Shown here: in pieces, positions 8,575-16,361 of the stretch
How the letters are laid out: each line of letters opens with the position of its first letter
How positions within the stretch are numbered: the first letter of the stretch is position 1
Assembly (NCBI RefSeq): GCF_001612615.1
Contig: NZ_BDAU01000019.1
Span: forward strand, 124,001 to 188,000
DNA length: 64,000 nucleotides
Direction: 5' to 3'
From: Nocardia amikacinitolerans NBRC 108937
Lineage (GTDB): Bacteria; Actinomycetota; Actinomycetes; Mycobacteriales; Mycobacteriaceae
Position numbers and translations under genes: made by a program
Notes under the pieces: generated by a model
Told to the model about the DNA's origin: nothing
Seen by the model: the letters and a program-made list of their open reading frames with translations, nothing else
The model's database searches: none

Positions 8575-9180
8575 CGGCAGACGAATCGGCTCGACCCGTC
8601 GGGCCGCCGCTCCCGCACGCGGCCGCCTCGGCTCGGCTTGAATAGGCGGCGGCGCAGGACAGCTGACCACTGGTGGTCACACGACGGATCGACACCGCTA
8701 TCGCTTGGCGAGTCCGGCAACCACCCGCGCTATGCCATGCGTCGCGGCAGCGTCTCTCGCAACGACAGCAGCCCGCGCTACGTGCGCGACGCAGCTTCAC
8801 CGGCGAGCGCAGCCCGCGCGATGTAGTGCGGCCTGGCCGCCTCCTGCGAGCAACAATCCCCGCCACGTACAGCCACGCTGCCTCCGACGGGCGACAGTCC
8901 GCGCCACATGCGGCCACGCCGCTTTCCGCGAGAGCAGCAACCCGCCTCACGACAGAACAACCAGCCGGCGTATGCGGCCACGCCGCCGACCACCGGTGCG
9001 AGCAACAGCCCAGACCGGGCGCGGCTGAATCCCTCTCGGGCGATGCGCGCCTGCACGAACGGCGGCTCGACGACCTCGCAGCGAAACCGGCGGCCGCGCA
9101 CGTCCACCTCGCCCTCGCCCTCGCCCTCGACCTCGACCTCGACGAGAATGTCCGGGCGGCCAGGTAGTTACCCGCGACGT
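8575..9180. repeat. Decayed duplicate of the gcvT 3' end and its flank, with short tandem repeats
   Basis: Positions about 9045-9120 repeat the last codons of gcvT (9433-9505) at high similarity; on the minus strand the copy reads VDVRGRRFRCEVVEPPFVQAR against VDVRGRRLRCEVVKPPFVQAR in the gene. The flank is copied too: CGACGGATCGACACC occurs at 8682 and 9277, and CGGCTCGA blocks occur near 8587 and 9217. The spacing differs (595 versus 388 bp) because the first copy holds about 200 bp of extra repeats built on GCGGCCACGCCG (near 8871, 8907, 8970; again at 9370). No intact gene is present. Confidence 0.75.
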
Positions 9181-9423
9181 CTCGACGCCGGTCACGGAAA
9201 CGCGATCAGCATGCGAATCGGCTCGAACCGGGTGGCCGCCCGCAGCGCACACCCCGGCCTCAACGCGGTCGCCCGGCGACGGATCGACACCCCTGTCGCG
9301 TGGCGAGACAGCGACCACCGCGCCCTGCGTTGCGGCGGCGCCAATCGCAAGAGCGACCAGCCCGCGTGCGCGGCCACGCCGCCGGTAAGGGCTACAGCCC
9401 ATACCAGGCGCGGCCGAATCCGT

Positions 9424-10524
9424 TCAGGCGGTGCGCGCCTGAACGAACGGCGGCTTGACGACCTCGCAGCGCAACCGGCGGCCGCGCACGTCCACCTCGA
9501 CCTCTTCACCCGGCTGGAGATCGGCATCGGTGTCCAGCAGCGCGAGCGCGATGCCGACCTTGAGCGTGGGCGAGAAGGTGCCCGAGGTGGTCTCGCCGAC
9601 GGGTTCGCCGTCGCGCAGCACCGACTGGCCTTGACGCAGCACGCCGCGGTCGAGTGCCTTGAGCCCCAACAGGGTTCGCCGCGGTCCCGCCGACTTCTCC
9701 TGTTCCAGTGCGGACTTGCCCCAGAACTCCGGCTTCTTCCAGCCGACCGCCCAGCCTGCCCGCGCCTGCACCGGCGAAATGTCCAGGGACAGTTCGTGTC
9801 CGTGCAGCGGGTAGCCCATCTCGGTGCGCAGGGTGTCGCGCGCGCCGAGACCGGCCGGCTGGCCGTCCGCGGCCTTCACCTGTGCTGCGAGCGCGCGGAA
9901 CACCGCCTCGGCGTCGGCCCAGCGCGGCAGCAGCTCGTAGCCGTGCTCGCCGGTGTAGCCGGTGCGGCAGACGCGGACCGGGCGCCCGTCCCACTCGGCG
10001 TCGGCGTAAGCCATGTACTCCATGTCGGTGGGCAGGCCGAGCGCATCGAGTACCTCGGCCGAGCGCGGACCCTGCACCGCGAACACCGCGTACTCGCGGT
10101 GCTCGTCGGTGACGGTGATCCCCTCGGGCGCCGCCGCGCGCAGCGCCGCGACCACCGCCGCGGTGTTGGCCGCGTTCGGCACGAGGAAGATCTCGTCGTC
10201 ACTGACGTAATAGGCGATCAGGTCGTCGATCACGCCGCCCTCGGGCGTGCAGCACAGCGTGTACTGCGCCTTGCCGGGCCGAATCCGGCCGAGATCGTTG
10301 GTCAGCGCCGAATTCACGAACGCCGCCGCGCCCGGACCCGCGACCGACGCCTTGCCGAGATGACTCACATCGAACAGCCCGACGGCCGTCCGCACCGCCT
10401 GATGCTCCCCGACTGTCCCCGCGTACGAGACCGGCATCTCCCACCCGCCGAACGGCGCGAACGTCGCACCCAACTCGACGTGGACTTGATGGATCGGCCC
10501 TTGCAGCAGGTTCGTCTCGGTCAC
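9424..10524 (-). CDS. gcvT: Glycine cleavage system aminomethyltransferase (T protein)
   Basis: GcvT takes the aminomethyl group from lipoylated H protein, releases ammonia and forms 5,10-methylene-tetrahydrofolate. The 366-aa product is complete, with PFGGWEMPVSY, GLFDVSHLGKA, VNSALTNDL, the folate-contacting YRTGYTGEHGYEL-like segment, GLGARDTLRTEMGYPLHGHE and the C-terminal barrel domain ending VDVRGRRLRCEVV. It lies downstream of the IlvE-side repeat patch and shares strand and order with Rv2211c. No glycine riboswitch was recognised in front of it. Its 3' end has been partly copied into the adjoining gap. The lipoyl genes lipA and lipB 11 kb away act on the same pathway. Confidence 0.96.
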   Translation of the reverse strand: MTETNLLQGPIHQVHVELGATFAPFGGWEMPVSYAGTVGEHQAVRTAVGLFDVSHLGKASVAGPGAAAFVNSALTNDLGRIRPGKAQYTLCCTPEGGVIDDLIAYYVSDDEIFLVPNAANTAAVVAALRAAAPEGITVTDEHREYAVFAVQGPRSAEVLDALGLPTDMEYMAYADAEWDGRPVRVCRTGYTGEHGYELLPRWADAEAVFRALAAQVKAADGQPAGLGARDTLRTEMGYPLHGHELSLDISPVQARAGWAVGWKKPEFWGKSALEQEKSAGPRRTLLGLKALDRGVLRQGQSVLRDGEPVGETTSGTFSPTLKVGIALALLDTDADLQPGEEVEVDVRGRRLRCEVVKPPFVQARTA

Positions 10525-10700
10525 CCGGCGAGCTTAACCGCTCGGCGGGCGCGCCACGGCGACCCGAACAGCCGGGTGTGGGTCGACCGGGGAACTCATC
10601 GCACCTCAGGGTGCGCCAGCGGCAACGAACGGAAACCGTTCAAGTTCGCGGGGGAGGCGGCAGGAGCGCGTGTTCGCGCGAGTCGGTTACCGTCGGTCGC

Positions 10701-11345
10701 GTGGATACGCGGCCCGTCATCGATTCGGCTGAGCCTCTGACGCGTCGGGGTGAGTGGTTTGTTTCGACGCAGTGTGTTCGCGTCGAATCGCCCAGTTTCG
10801 AGAAGCTGGGGGACCAGTGGCTCGAGTTCGGTATTCCCGCAACACAGGTCGATCGCATTCTGGATTTTCAGAAGCGCTGGGGTGGACTCGTCCTGCCGCC
10901 GTCGGTGGACTACGACGGCGGGCCGAAAATGCTGTGGGGCGACCTGCCCGCGGGGAAGCCCGAGCGTGTCGGGTGGTTCGACGCGGGTGCGCAGCGTGTG
11001 TCGATGGGCTACGCGTTCATGATCGGTCCCGCAGGTGAATTCGGCATCGACGCAGATCAGTGGGTGCCCCTGCACGCGAGCATCGAAGGCTGGATCGAAT
11101 CGGTCGCGCTGGCTCACCACGCGTCCACTCGGGCTCGACAGATCACCACAATTCGCGGTGACGCGATCGATGAGCTGCCGCCCCGCGATTTCGAACCCGT
11201 GCCCGAGGTTCGAGGCCTTGCCGATACATGGTGGCGAGGGCCGGATTCGCTGATCGCGATCCATACCGGAGAGGCCGTAGGCTTCGACCAACCAAGGTTG
11301 CGGGTCGCCCGCGTCTACAACGGTGGTTTCGTCAGTCATCCGTGA
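10701..11345 (+). CDS. Hypothetical protein, SUKH/SMI1-like candidate
   Basis: A 214-aa soluble protein starting at GTG 10701. The N-terminal stretch FEKLGDQWLEFGIPATQVDRI followed by FQKRWGGLVLPPS resembles the start of SUKH (SMI1/KNR4-like) domains, where an amphipathic helix leads into a WGG-type turn. The rest (DYDGGPKMLWGD, MIGPAGEFGIDADQWVPLHASIEGWIES) also fits the SUKH pattern of a late WIE/SIE helix. SUKH proteins include toxin-immunity proteins, but no toxin gene is adjacent. The assignment is weak and based on remembered pattern only. It stands alone, divergent from gcvT. Confidence 0.6.
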   Translation: MDTRPVIDSAEPLTRRGEWFVSTQCVRVESPSFEKLGDQWLEFGIPATQVDRILDFQKRWGGLVLPPSVDYDGGPKMLWGDLPAGKPERVGWFDAGAQRVSMGYAFMIGPAGEFGIDADQWVPLHASIEGWIESVALAHHASTRARQITTIRGDAIDELPPRDFEPVPEVRGLADTWWRGPDSLIAIHTGEAVGFDQPRLRVARVYNGGFVSHP

Positions 11346-11497
11346 TGGCGGTCTCGACGAATGGGGACTACGCGGCGCACCACGATGAGCGTGCCGTGCG
11401 ACCGGCACCGCTCCTCCACACGTCAGCCCCGGAACCACAGCGTGATCAGGACGAACCGGAGGCGACCCGCCCACACCGGAGCCGCCTCCACTGCTGG

Positions 11498-12109
11498 TCA
11501 GCCCCGGAACCACATCGGAATCAGCGTCGGCCCGTCGTCGGGCAACGTATGCGTGACGCCGGTGCGGACGAACCCGTTGCGCGCATAGAGCCGCGACGAG
11601 CGTTCGGTGCTCGCCTCTAGGAACGCGGTCTCGGACGCGTCGGAGTACGCCTTGATCCGGTCGGCGAGGATCGCTCCGCCCGCCCCTTTGCCGCGGTGTT
11701 CGGGCACCGTGACAATCGCCTGGAGGTAGCGGTGCGGGAACTCGCGCGGATGGTGTTCGGCGAGCAGCGCGGTCACCGCCACCAGCCGCTCCAGCGGGCG
11801 CACGTTCGGGACCGCCGCGGCCATGGCGCGCGCTTCGGCCGCCTCGGCGCGGACCCGATCGGCCGAGGTCACCTTCTGCCAGAGCGAGACCGCCCAGATC
11901 TCGTCGTCGGTTCCGGCCAGCCAGATCTCGTCCTCGCGGAGCGCGCGTTCGACGAGGCGCGGCGCGTGTTCGGTGCGAAAGGCCTCCGCGACCTCGGGAT
12001 GGTCGGCGACCACCCAGGCCGTCACCGCCTCGTCGGCGGACCCCCGCGCGAAGGCGGCCGCGACGGCGTCCATCTCCTGAATCCCCGCGCGGCGAACTGT
12101 GGGCTGCAT
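11498..12109 (-). CDS. GNAT-family N-acetyltransferase
   Basis: A 203-aa protein with the GNAT fold: an N-terminal beta strand MQPTVRRAGIQEMDAV, the core strand RYLQAIVTVPEHRGKGAGGA, which holds motif A (the Q/RxxGxG/A acetyl-CoA pyrophosphate loop, here HRGKGAG), and the C-terminal ASTERSSRLYARNGFV block. Members of this actinobacterial group acetylate small amines or antibiotics; substrate unknown. It is divergent from a TetR regulator, with an inverted repeat in the shared gap, so it may be that regulator's target. Confidence 0.85.
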   Translation of the reverse strand: MQPTVRRAGIQEMDAVAAAFARGSADEAVTAWVVADHPEVAEAFRTEHAPRLVERALREDEIWLAGTDDEIWAVSLWQKVTSADRVRAEAAEARAMAAAVPNVRPLERLVAVTALLAEHHPREFPHRYLQAIVTVPEHRGKGAGGAILADRIKAYSDASETAFLEASTERSSRLYARNGFVRTGVTHTLPDDGPTLIPMWFRG

Positions 12110-12125
12110 GGTGAACCTCCGTGGT

Positions 12126-12142
12126 GAACGATGTCAACGTTC
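12126..12142. promoter_or_regulatory. Candidate operator between GNAT and TetR genes
   Basis: GAACG-ATGTCAA-CGTTC is a perfect 5-bp inverted repeat with a 7-bp spacer in the 87-bp gap of the divergent pair. Size and position suit a TetR-family dimer; the binding protein is inferred. Confidence 0.4.
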
Positions 12143-12196
12143 GCCAATTTATGAAGCATAGTGCGGTACAGCCACCATTTCGTCACACTTGTTGGT

Positions 12197-12991
12197 GTGT
12201 CGAAATCACCGGCCTGCGCCACCTGTCGGAAGGCGCTGACCCAACCGAGCCGCGGCCGATCACGCCGCTACTGCTCGCGCTCCTGCCAGGCCCGCGCCTA
12301 CCGCGCCCGCCGCGATCGGCGCGTGCCCGCCGCCCGTCCGCGCCCCGCCCGGCTCACCGCGGTCGGAATCGCCAGGACCGCGGTCGAGCTGACCGACCGC
12401 GAGGGCATCGACGGTCTCACCATGCGCCGCCTCGCCAGCGAACTCGGCGTCGCGACGGCCGCTCTCTACCGCTACTTCCCCGACCGGGAGGCGCTGCTGA
12501 CCGCGATGACCGAACTCGTCCTCGCCGAAAGCCCGCCGCCCCCGGTCCCCCCGGCCGACTGGCGCGCCGCGCTCACCCACGAGGCCGAACAGGAGTGGCT
12601 GCTCTACCAGCGCCATCCGTGGGTGTTGCCGGTGCTGGCGCGGACCAAGCCGCCGATCGGTCCCGCCCTGTTCGACGTCCTCGAGCGCGCGTTCACCGCG
12701 CTGGACGCCAGCGGCCTCACCCGCGACGAGGTGATCACGGTCTATCTCGCCTACTCCGGCCTGGTCCAGGGCTTGGCGCTGCTGCGTTCCGACCGCGGGG
12801 AGCAGTTCGAGACGCTGCCGGAGTCGGTGCGCGCCGAATTCGCCGAACTGGTCGACACCAGGCCGACCATGCGCAAACTGTTTGCCGCCGGACCGCCCGG
12901 CCCCGAGCTGGACCTCGACGAGCTGGTCGCCACCGGCGTCGAGCTGCTACTGGACGGCGTCGCCATGCGGCTGTCGAAGCAGACCGAATAG
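12197..12991 (+). CDS. TetR-family regulator with a cysteine-rich N-terminal extension
   Basis: A 264-aa regulator. From the GTG at 12197 the first 40 residues form a basic, cysteine-rich module (C-A-T-C near the start, then YCSRSC about 20 residues on) that looks like a small zinc finger. An ordinary TetR DNA-binding domain follows at about residues 55-105: TAVELTDREGIDGLTMRRLA, then the helix-turn-helix LGVATAALYRYFPDREALL. The remainder resembles the TetR C-terminal ligand domain of the TetR_C family found with DPALFDVLERAF-type helices. It is divergent from a GNAT enzyme and likely represses that gene and itself. The extension is unusual for the family and could add a DNA, metal or redox contact. 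Confidence 0.88.
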   Translation: MSKSPACATCRKALTQPSRGRSRRYCSRSCQARAYRARRDRRVPAARPRPARLTAVGIARTAVELTDREGIDGLTMRRLASELGVATAALYRYFPDREALLTAMTELVLAESPPPPVPPADWRAALTHEAEQEWLLYQRHPWVLPVLARTKPPIGPALFDVLERAFTALDASGLTRDEVITVYLAYSGLVQGLALLRSDRGEQFETLPESVRAEFAELVDTRPTMRKLFAAGPPGPELDLDELVATGVELLLDGVAMRLSKQTE

Positions 12992-13000
12992 CCTGTGCAA

Positions 13001-14512
13001 ATGACCGCTGTTGCAGATCGCTCACTCGGACCGGAATTGGCGCGCACCCTGACCATCGGGCCGGACACCGACGTGCTGGTGATCGGATTGACGTCCTCGG
13101 AGAACGGTCCGTCGATCGCGCCCGACGACCTGTTCGGCGATGTGCTCACCGACGACATCCGCGCGGAGCTGCTCGACCAGCTGGGCGCGGTCGGCGCCAA
13201 GGGCAAGGCCGAAGAGCTGACCAGGGTGCCCGCACCGGCCGCGCTGGACAACGTCACCAGCGTGCTCGCCGTCGGACTCGGCGCCGCCGACAAGGTGGAC
13301 GCGGAGCAGATCCGCCGATCCGCCGGTGTCGCGGGCCGCTCGCTCAACGGCACCGAACTGGTGGCGACCACGCTGTCGGGCCTGGATCTCGGCGCCGCCG
13401 CGGAGGGCTTCTACCTCGGCGCCTACTCGTTCAACCCGTTCCGGTCCGAGAAGTCCGCGCCGAAGCCGGACGAACAGCCCGTCGCCCGCATCGAATTCCT
13501 GGTCCCCGAGGCGGATTTCGGCGAGGAGGCGTTGTTCCGCGCCCAGCTGATCGCCGAAGCCGTCGCCACCGCACGCGATTTCGTGAACACCCCGCCCAGC
13601 CACCTGTACCCGGCCGAATTCGCCTCGCGCGCCCAGGTATTGGCCGAGGCCGCCGGTCTCGAGGTCGAGGTTCTCGACGAAAAGGCTTTGGAAGCGGGCG
13701 GTTACGGCGGCGTGCTCGGCGTGGGCAAGGGCTCCGCGCGCCCGCCGCGGCTGGTGCGGCTCAGCTACTCCGGCGGACCCAGGAAGATCGCGCTGGTCGG
13801 CAAGGGCATCACCTTCGACACCGGCGGCATCTCCATCAAGCCCGCGCAGAACATGGAGAACATGACCTCGGACATGGCGGGCGCCGCCGCGGTCATCGCC
13901 ACCACCCTGCTCGCCGCGCGACTGAGCTTGCCGGTGACCGTGACCGCCACGGTCCCGATGGCCGAGAACATGCCGTCGGCCACCGCGCAGCGCCCCGGTG
14001 ACGTGCTCACCCAGTACGGCGGCACCACCGTCGAGGTGCTCAACACCGACGCCGAGGGCCGCCTGATCCTCGCCGACGCCATCGTCCGCGCCGGTGAGGA
14101 CTCCCCCGACTACCTCATCGACGTCGCCACCCTCACCGGCGCCCAGATGGTCGCCCTCGGCACCCGCACCCCGGGCGTGATGGGCACCGACGACTTCCGC
14201 GACCGCGTCGCCCGCCTCTCCCGCGAGGTCGGCGAAAACGGTTGGGCCATGCCCCTTCCCGCCGAACTCCGCGCCGACCTGAACTCCAAGATCGCCGACC
14301 TCGCCAACGTCGCCCAGCACCGCTGGGGCGGCATGCTCTCCGCGGCGCTGTTCCTCAAGGAGTTCGTGCCGGAGGGCGTGGAATGGGCGCACCTGGATGT
14401 CGCGGGGCCCGCGTACAACACGGGTGGGCCGTTCGGGTACATCGGCAAGGGTGGCACCGGTGTGCCGGTGCGGACGTTGATCGCGGTGATCGAGGACATC
14501 GCCGGGGAGTGA
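13001..14512 (+). CDS. pepA: Leucyl aminopeptidase (M17)
   Basis: A zinc- or manganese-dependent cytosolic aminopeptidase of about 503 aa. The N-terminal macro-like domain (residues 1-170) is followed by the catalytic domain with GKGITFDTGGISIKPA (metal ligand Lys and Asp), MENMTSDMAGAAAV, and the M17 signature NTDAEGRL, then TLTGAQMVALG. Typical hexamer enzymes also serve as transcription factors in some bacteria; that is not inferred here. The ATG at 13001 is used; a GTG two codons earlier is equally possible. It corresponds in order to Rv2213 (pepB). An inverted repeat just after the stop is a likely terminator. Confidence 0.95.
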   Translation: MTAVADRSLGPELARTLTIGPDTDVLVIGLTSSENGPSIAPDDLFGDVLTDDIRAELLDQLGAVGAKGKAEELTRVPAPAALDNVTSVLAVGLGAADKVDAEQIRRSAGVAGRSLNGTELVATTLSGLDLGAAAEGFYLGAYSFNPFRSEKSAPKPDEQPVARIEFLVPEADFGEEALFRAQLIAEAVATARDFVNTPPSHLYPAEFASRAQVLAEAAGLEVEVLDEKALEAGGYGGVLGVGKGSARPPRLVRLSYSGGPRKIALVGKGITFDTGGISIKPAQNMENMTSDMAGAAAVIATTLLAARLSLPVTVTATVPMAENMPSATAQRPGDVLTQYGGTTVEVLNTDAEGRLILADAIVRAGEDSPDYLIDVATLTGAQMVALGTRTPGVMGTDDFRDRVARLSREVGENGWAMPLPAELRADLNSKIADLANVAQHRWGGMLSAALFLKEFVPEGVEWAHLDVAGPAYNTGGPFGYIGKGGTGVPVRTLIAVIEDIAGE

Positions 14513-14518
14513 GTTCGG

Positions 14519-14554
14519 GAGTGCGCCGTGCGATTTGGATCGAGCGGCGCACTC
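14519..14554 (+). terminator. Terminator-like hairpin after pepA
   Basis: GAGTGCGCCG (14519-14528) and CGGCGCACTC (14545-14554) are perfect 10-bp arms starting seven bases after the pepA stop. No T-run follows, as is usual in high-GC actinobacteria. Confidence 0.6.
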
Positions 14555-14822
14555 TTCGGTCTTGTTTCGCGATCGACGGTGGGCGGCACACTTTTCGCCT
14601 TTCGCGTTCTGTTCCGGCTGACGGCGCGGCACTCGCTGTCGACGGTGGCGGGCGGCGCATCGTGACGCTGCTGTCGCGGTTGCGCTTCGTCTCGAGTCCG
14701 ACGTCGACTTCTCTCAGCCGGGTGCTGTGTGAAAGCGCCGCCGGACTCGATCGCCATGCGTGGTCGGCAGAGCGCAGGTGGACTGGTGGCTCGCTAGCGG
14801 CTGGGAGTGGGTGACTTCACGG

Positions 14823-15088
14823 CTGAACGCGTCGTATCCGGCGCAATGCCGCAGGGAACAAGAAGTCCCGGCGCGGTGCGGCGGAACGAGTGGTTTCGGC
14901 GCGGGCCGGGGCGGAACGAAAAGCCCAGCGCCGTGCGAGGCAGAACGAAAAGCCCAGCGCCGTGCGAGGCAGAACGAAAAGCCCAGCGCCGTGCGAGGCA
15001 GAACGAAAAGCCCAGCGCCGTGCGGGGCGCAGCGAAAAGTCTTGGCGCGGTGCGGGCGGAACGGGTAGTTCCGGCGCGGTGCTGTTCG
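14823..15088. repeat. Tandem array of a 29-bp unit
   Basis: Three identical 29-bp units start at 14915, 14944 and 14973, and near-identical or decaying units follow at 15002, 15031 and 15060. Two or three weaker copies precede (14857, 14887 and perhaps 14823). The unit begins AACGAAAAGCCCAGCGCC and ends GTGCGAGGCAG. There are no spacers, so it is not CRISPR. Since 29 is not a multiple of 3, it is not a protein repeat. Confidence 0.85.
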
Positions 15089-15119
15089 CCACGTCGCCCG
15101 GTGTATGCCTTTCAGATCG

Positions 15120-15535
15120 ACTACGCCCCAGGGTTTTCCTCGAACAGTGCTGGGCGCGTTGGGAGCCGTACCCGGCTTACCTCCCGCGGTTGGTCTGCGC
15201 GGGTGCGGCTTCCGGCGTGGTCGACCGGCTGTGGTCGCGTTTCTTCGGGGTGGGTCGGGCGTCGGGTTTGTGCTGAATCGACGGTAGTCAAATGGTTGCT
15301 ATTCGATCTTCGATTGCCACCATATGACTACCGTCGAAGCCATTTCTCTATCGACCGTAGTCAAATGGCGGTTGCGGGCTTGACAGACCGCGCCCGCTCT
15401 TCGGGTGTGCACTCGCTGAACGCAACCAGAGCCGGTCGACCCGGCCGGAAGCCGCACCCACGCTCACTGACTGCGGAAGGTAAGCCGGGTACGACACATG
15501 ACGTGCCCAGCACCGCTCCGAGGCAAACCTGGGTA
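15120..15535. repeat. Long imperfect inverted repeat with palindromic core
   Basis: The left arm, about 15128-15252, and right arm, about 15408-15532, are reverse complements over roughly 120 bp at high similarity, for example GTACCCGGCTTACC (15168-15181) against GGTAAGCCGGGTAC (15479-15492), and GGTGCGGCTTCCGG against its complement near 15447. The middle holds a second palindrome, CGACGGTAGTCAAATGG (15280-15296) facing CCATATGACTACCGTCG (15320-15336), plus a direct copy CGACCGTAGTCAAATGG at 15352. No transposase gene is inside. This fits a MITE-like or snap-back element. Confidence 0.7.
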
Positions 15536-15739
15536 GGAACCAGAAACGGACAAGGACCCCCGGGGCACGTCGCCCACCCGGCCCGAACCGAACTCACCGA
15601 TCCCCCGCCCCCAGCACCGCCGCGCGAAACTGGACAACCGCGTCGACCTGACCGAGCTCGCACCCTGCCTCCGCCCCAGCGACAAGCACCGGACCGCACA
15701 CCCCCACCGAACACTCGGGCTCGCAACCGAACCCGCCCC

Positions 15740-16102
15740 CTACAGATCCCGCAACTCCTCCTCGAACGCCCGCTGCCGCTCGATCCTCTTCCGCGCGTCG
15801 TAATCCCGCATCCGCTGCGGATACCCGGTCTTGCGAACCTCGTACACCGGAATGCTCAGATCACTCGCCAACCGCTGAGCCCCGCGCTCCCCGACGATCC
15901 GGCGCGTCCATTCCCCGTCGGCGGCGACCAACACCACCGTGACATCCGTCATAGTCGTCTTCGGCTCCAGGTACCCCTCCACGCCGATGTGTGTGCGCAC
16001 CCAGTCGGCGAGGTAGCGGGCGTCCTCGTTGCCCGAGGTCGATGCACGTCCGGCGGGACCGCCCCGGTTCAGAGCGCCACGGAAACGATCCAGCAAACCC
16101 AT
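15740..16102 (-). CDS. Conserved actinobacterial hypothetical protein next to the E2 gene
   Basis: A 120-aa protein starting MGLLDRFRGALNRGG. It has a central beta-alpha region (TMTDVTVVLVAADGEWTRR, then the IVGERGAQRLASDLSIPVYEV helix and strand) and ends in a basic amphipathic helix GYPQRMRDYDARKRIERQR. I recall similar proteins beside sucB/dlaT in Rhodococcus and Nocardia, often without a function or loosely called oxidoreductase; no cofactor motif is visible. It is divergent from the E2 gene and may share its promoter region. Confidence 0.8.
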   Translation of the reverse strand: MGLLDRFRGALNRGGPAGRASTSGNEDARYLADWVRTHIGVEGYLEPKTTMTDVTVVLVAADGEWTRRIVGERGAQRLASDLSIPVYEVRKTGYPQRMRDYDARKRIERQRAFEEELRDL

Positions 16103-16361
16103 CGACGCCGACCTCCTTCGTACACCGGACAAATCCTCACACCCGGTCCTCCCATACTGCCAGCTTCCCGGTAGAGACATGCCCTGTGCTACACGCCACG
16201 CGGACGAGTGCAAGGATGGACCGCGGTACAAGAACCGCACAGATCTCCGGTGCCACTCAGAATGATGGTGGCTTCCGGGTTTTCACCGCGACCAGCGGTG
16301 GGCGACCCGCCAGAGATCAACTGTTGTAGAACCCGTCGAGCAGTCAGAGGAGTCAACGGAC

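Noticed and set aside
8908..10740. Very long plus-strand frame across the gcvT gene
   Set aside because: It is antisense to gcvT and reads as arginine/histidine-rich noise; gcvT has all family motifs.
14857..15088. Possible CRISPR array
   Set aside because: The 29-bp units abut directly with no spacers, and no cas genes are near.
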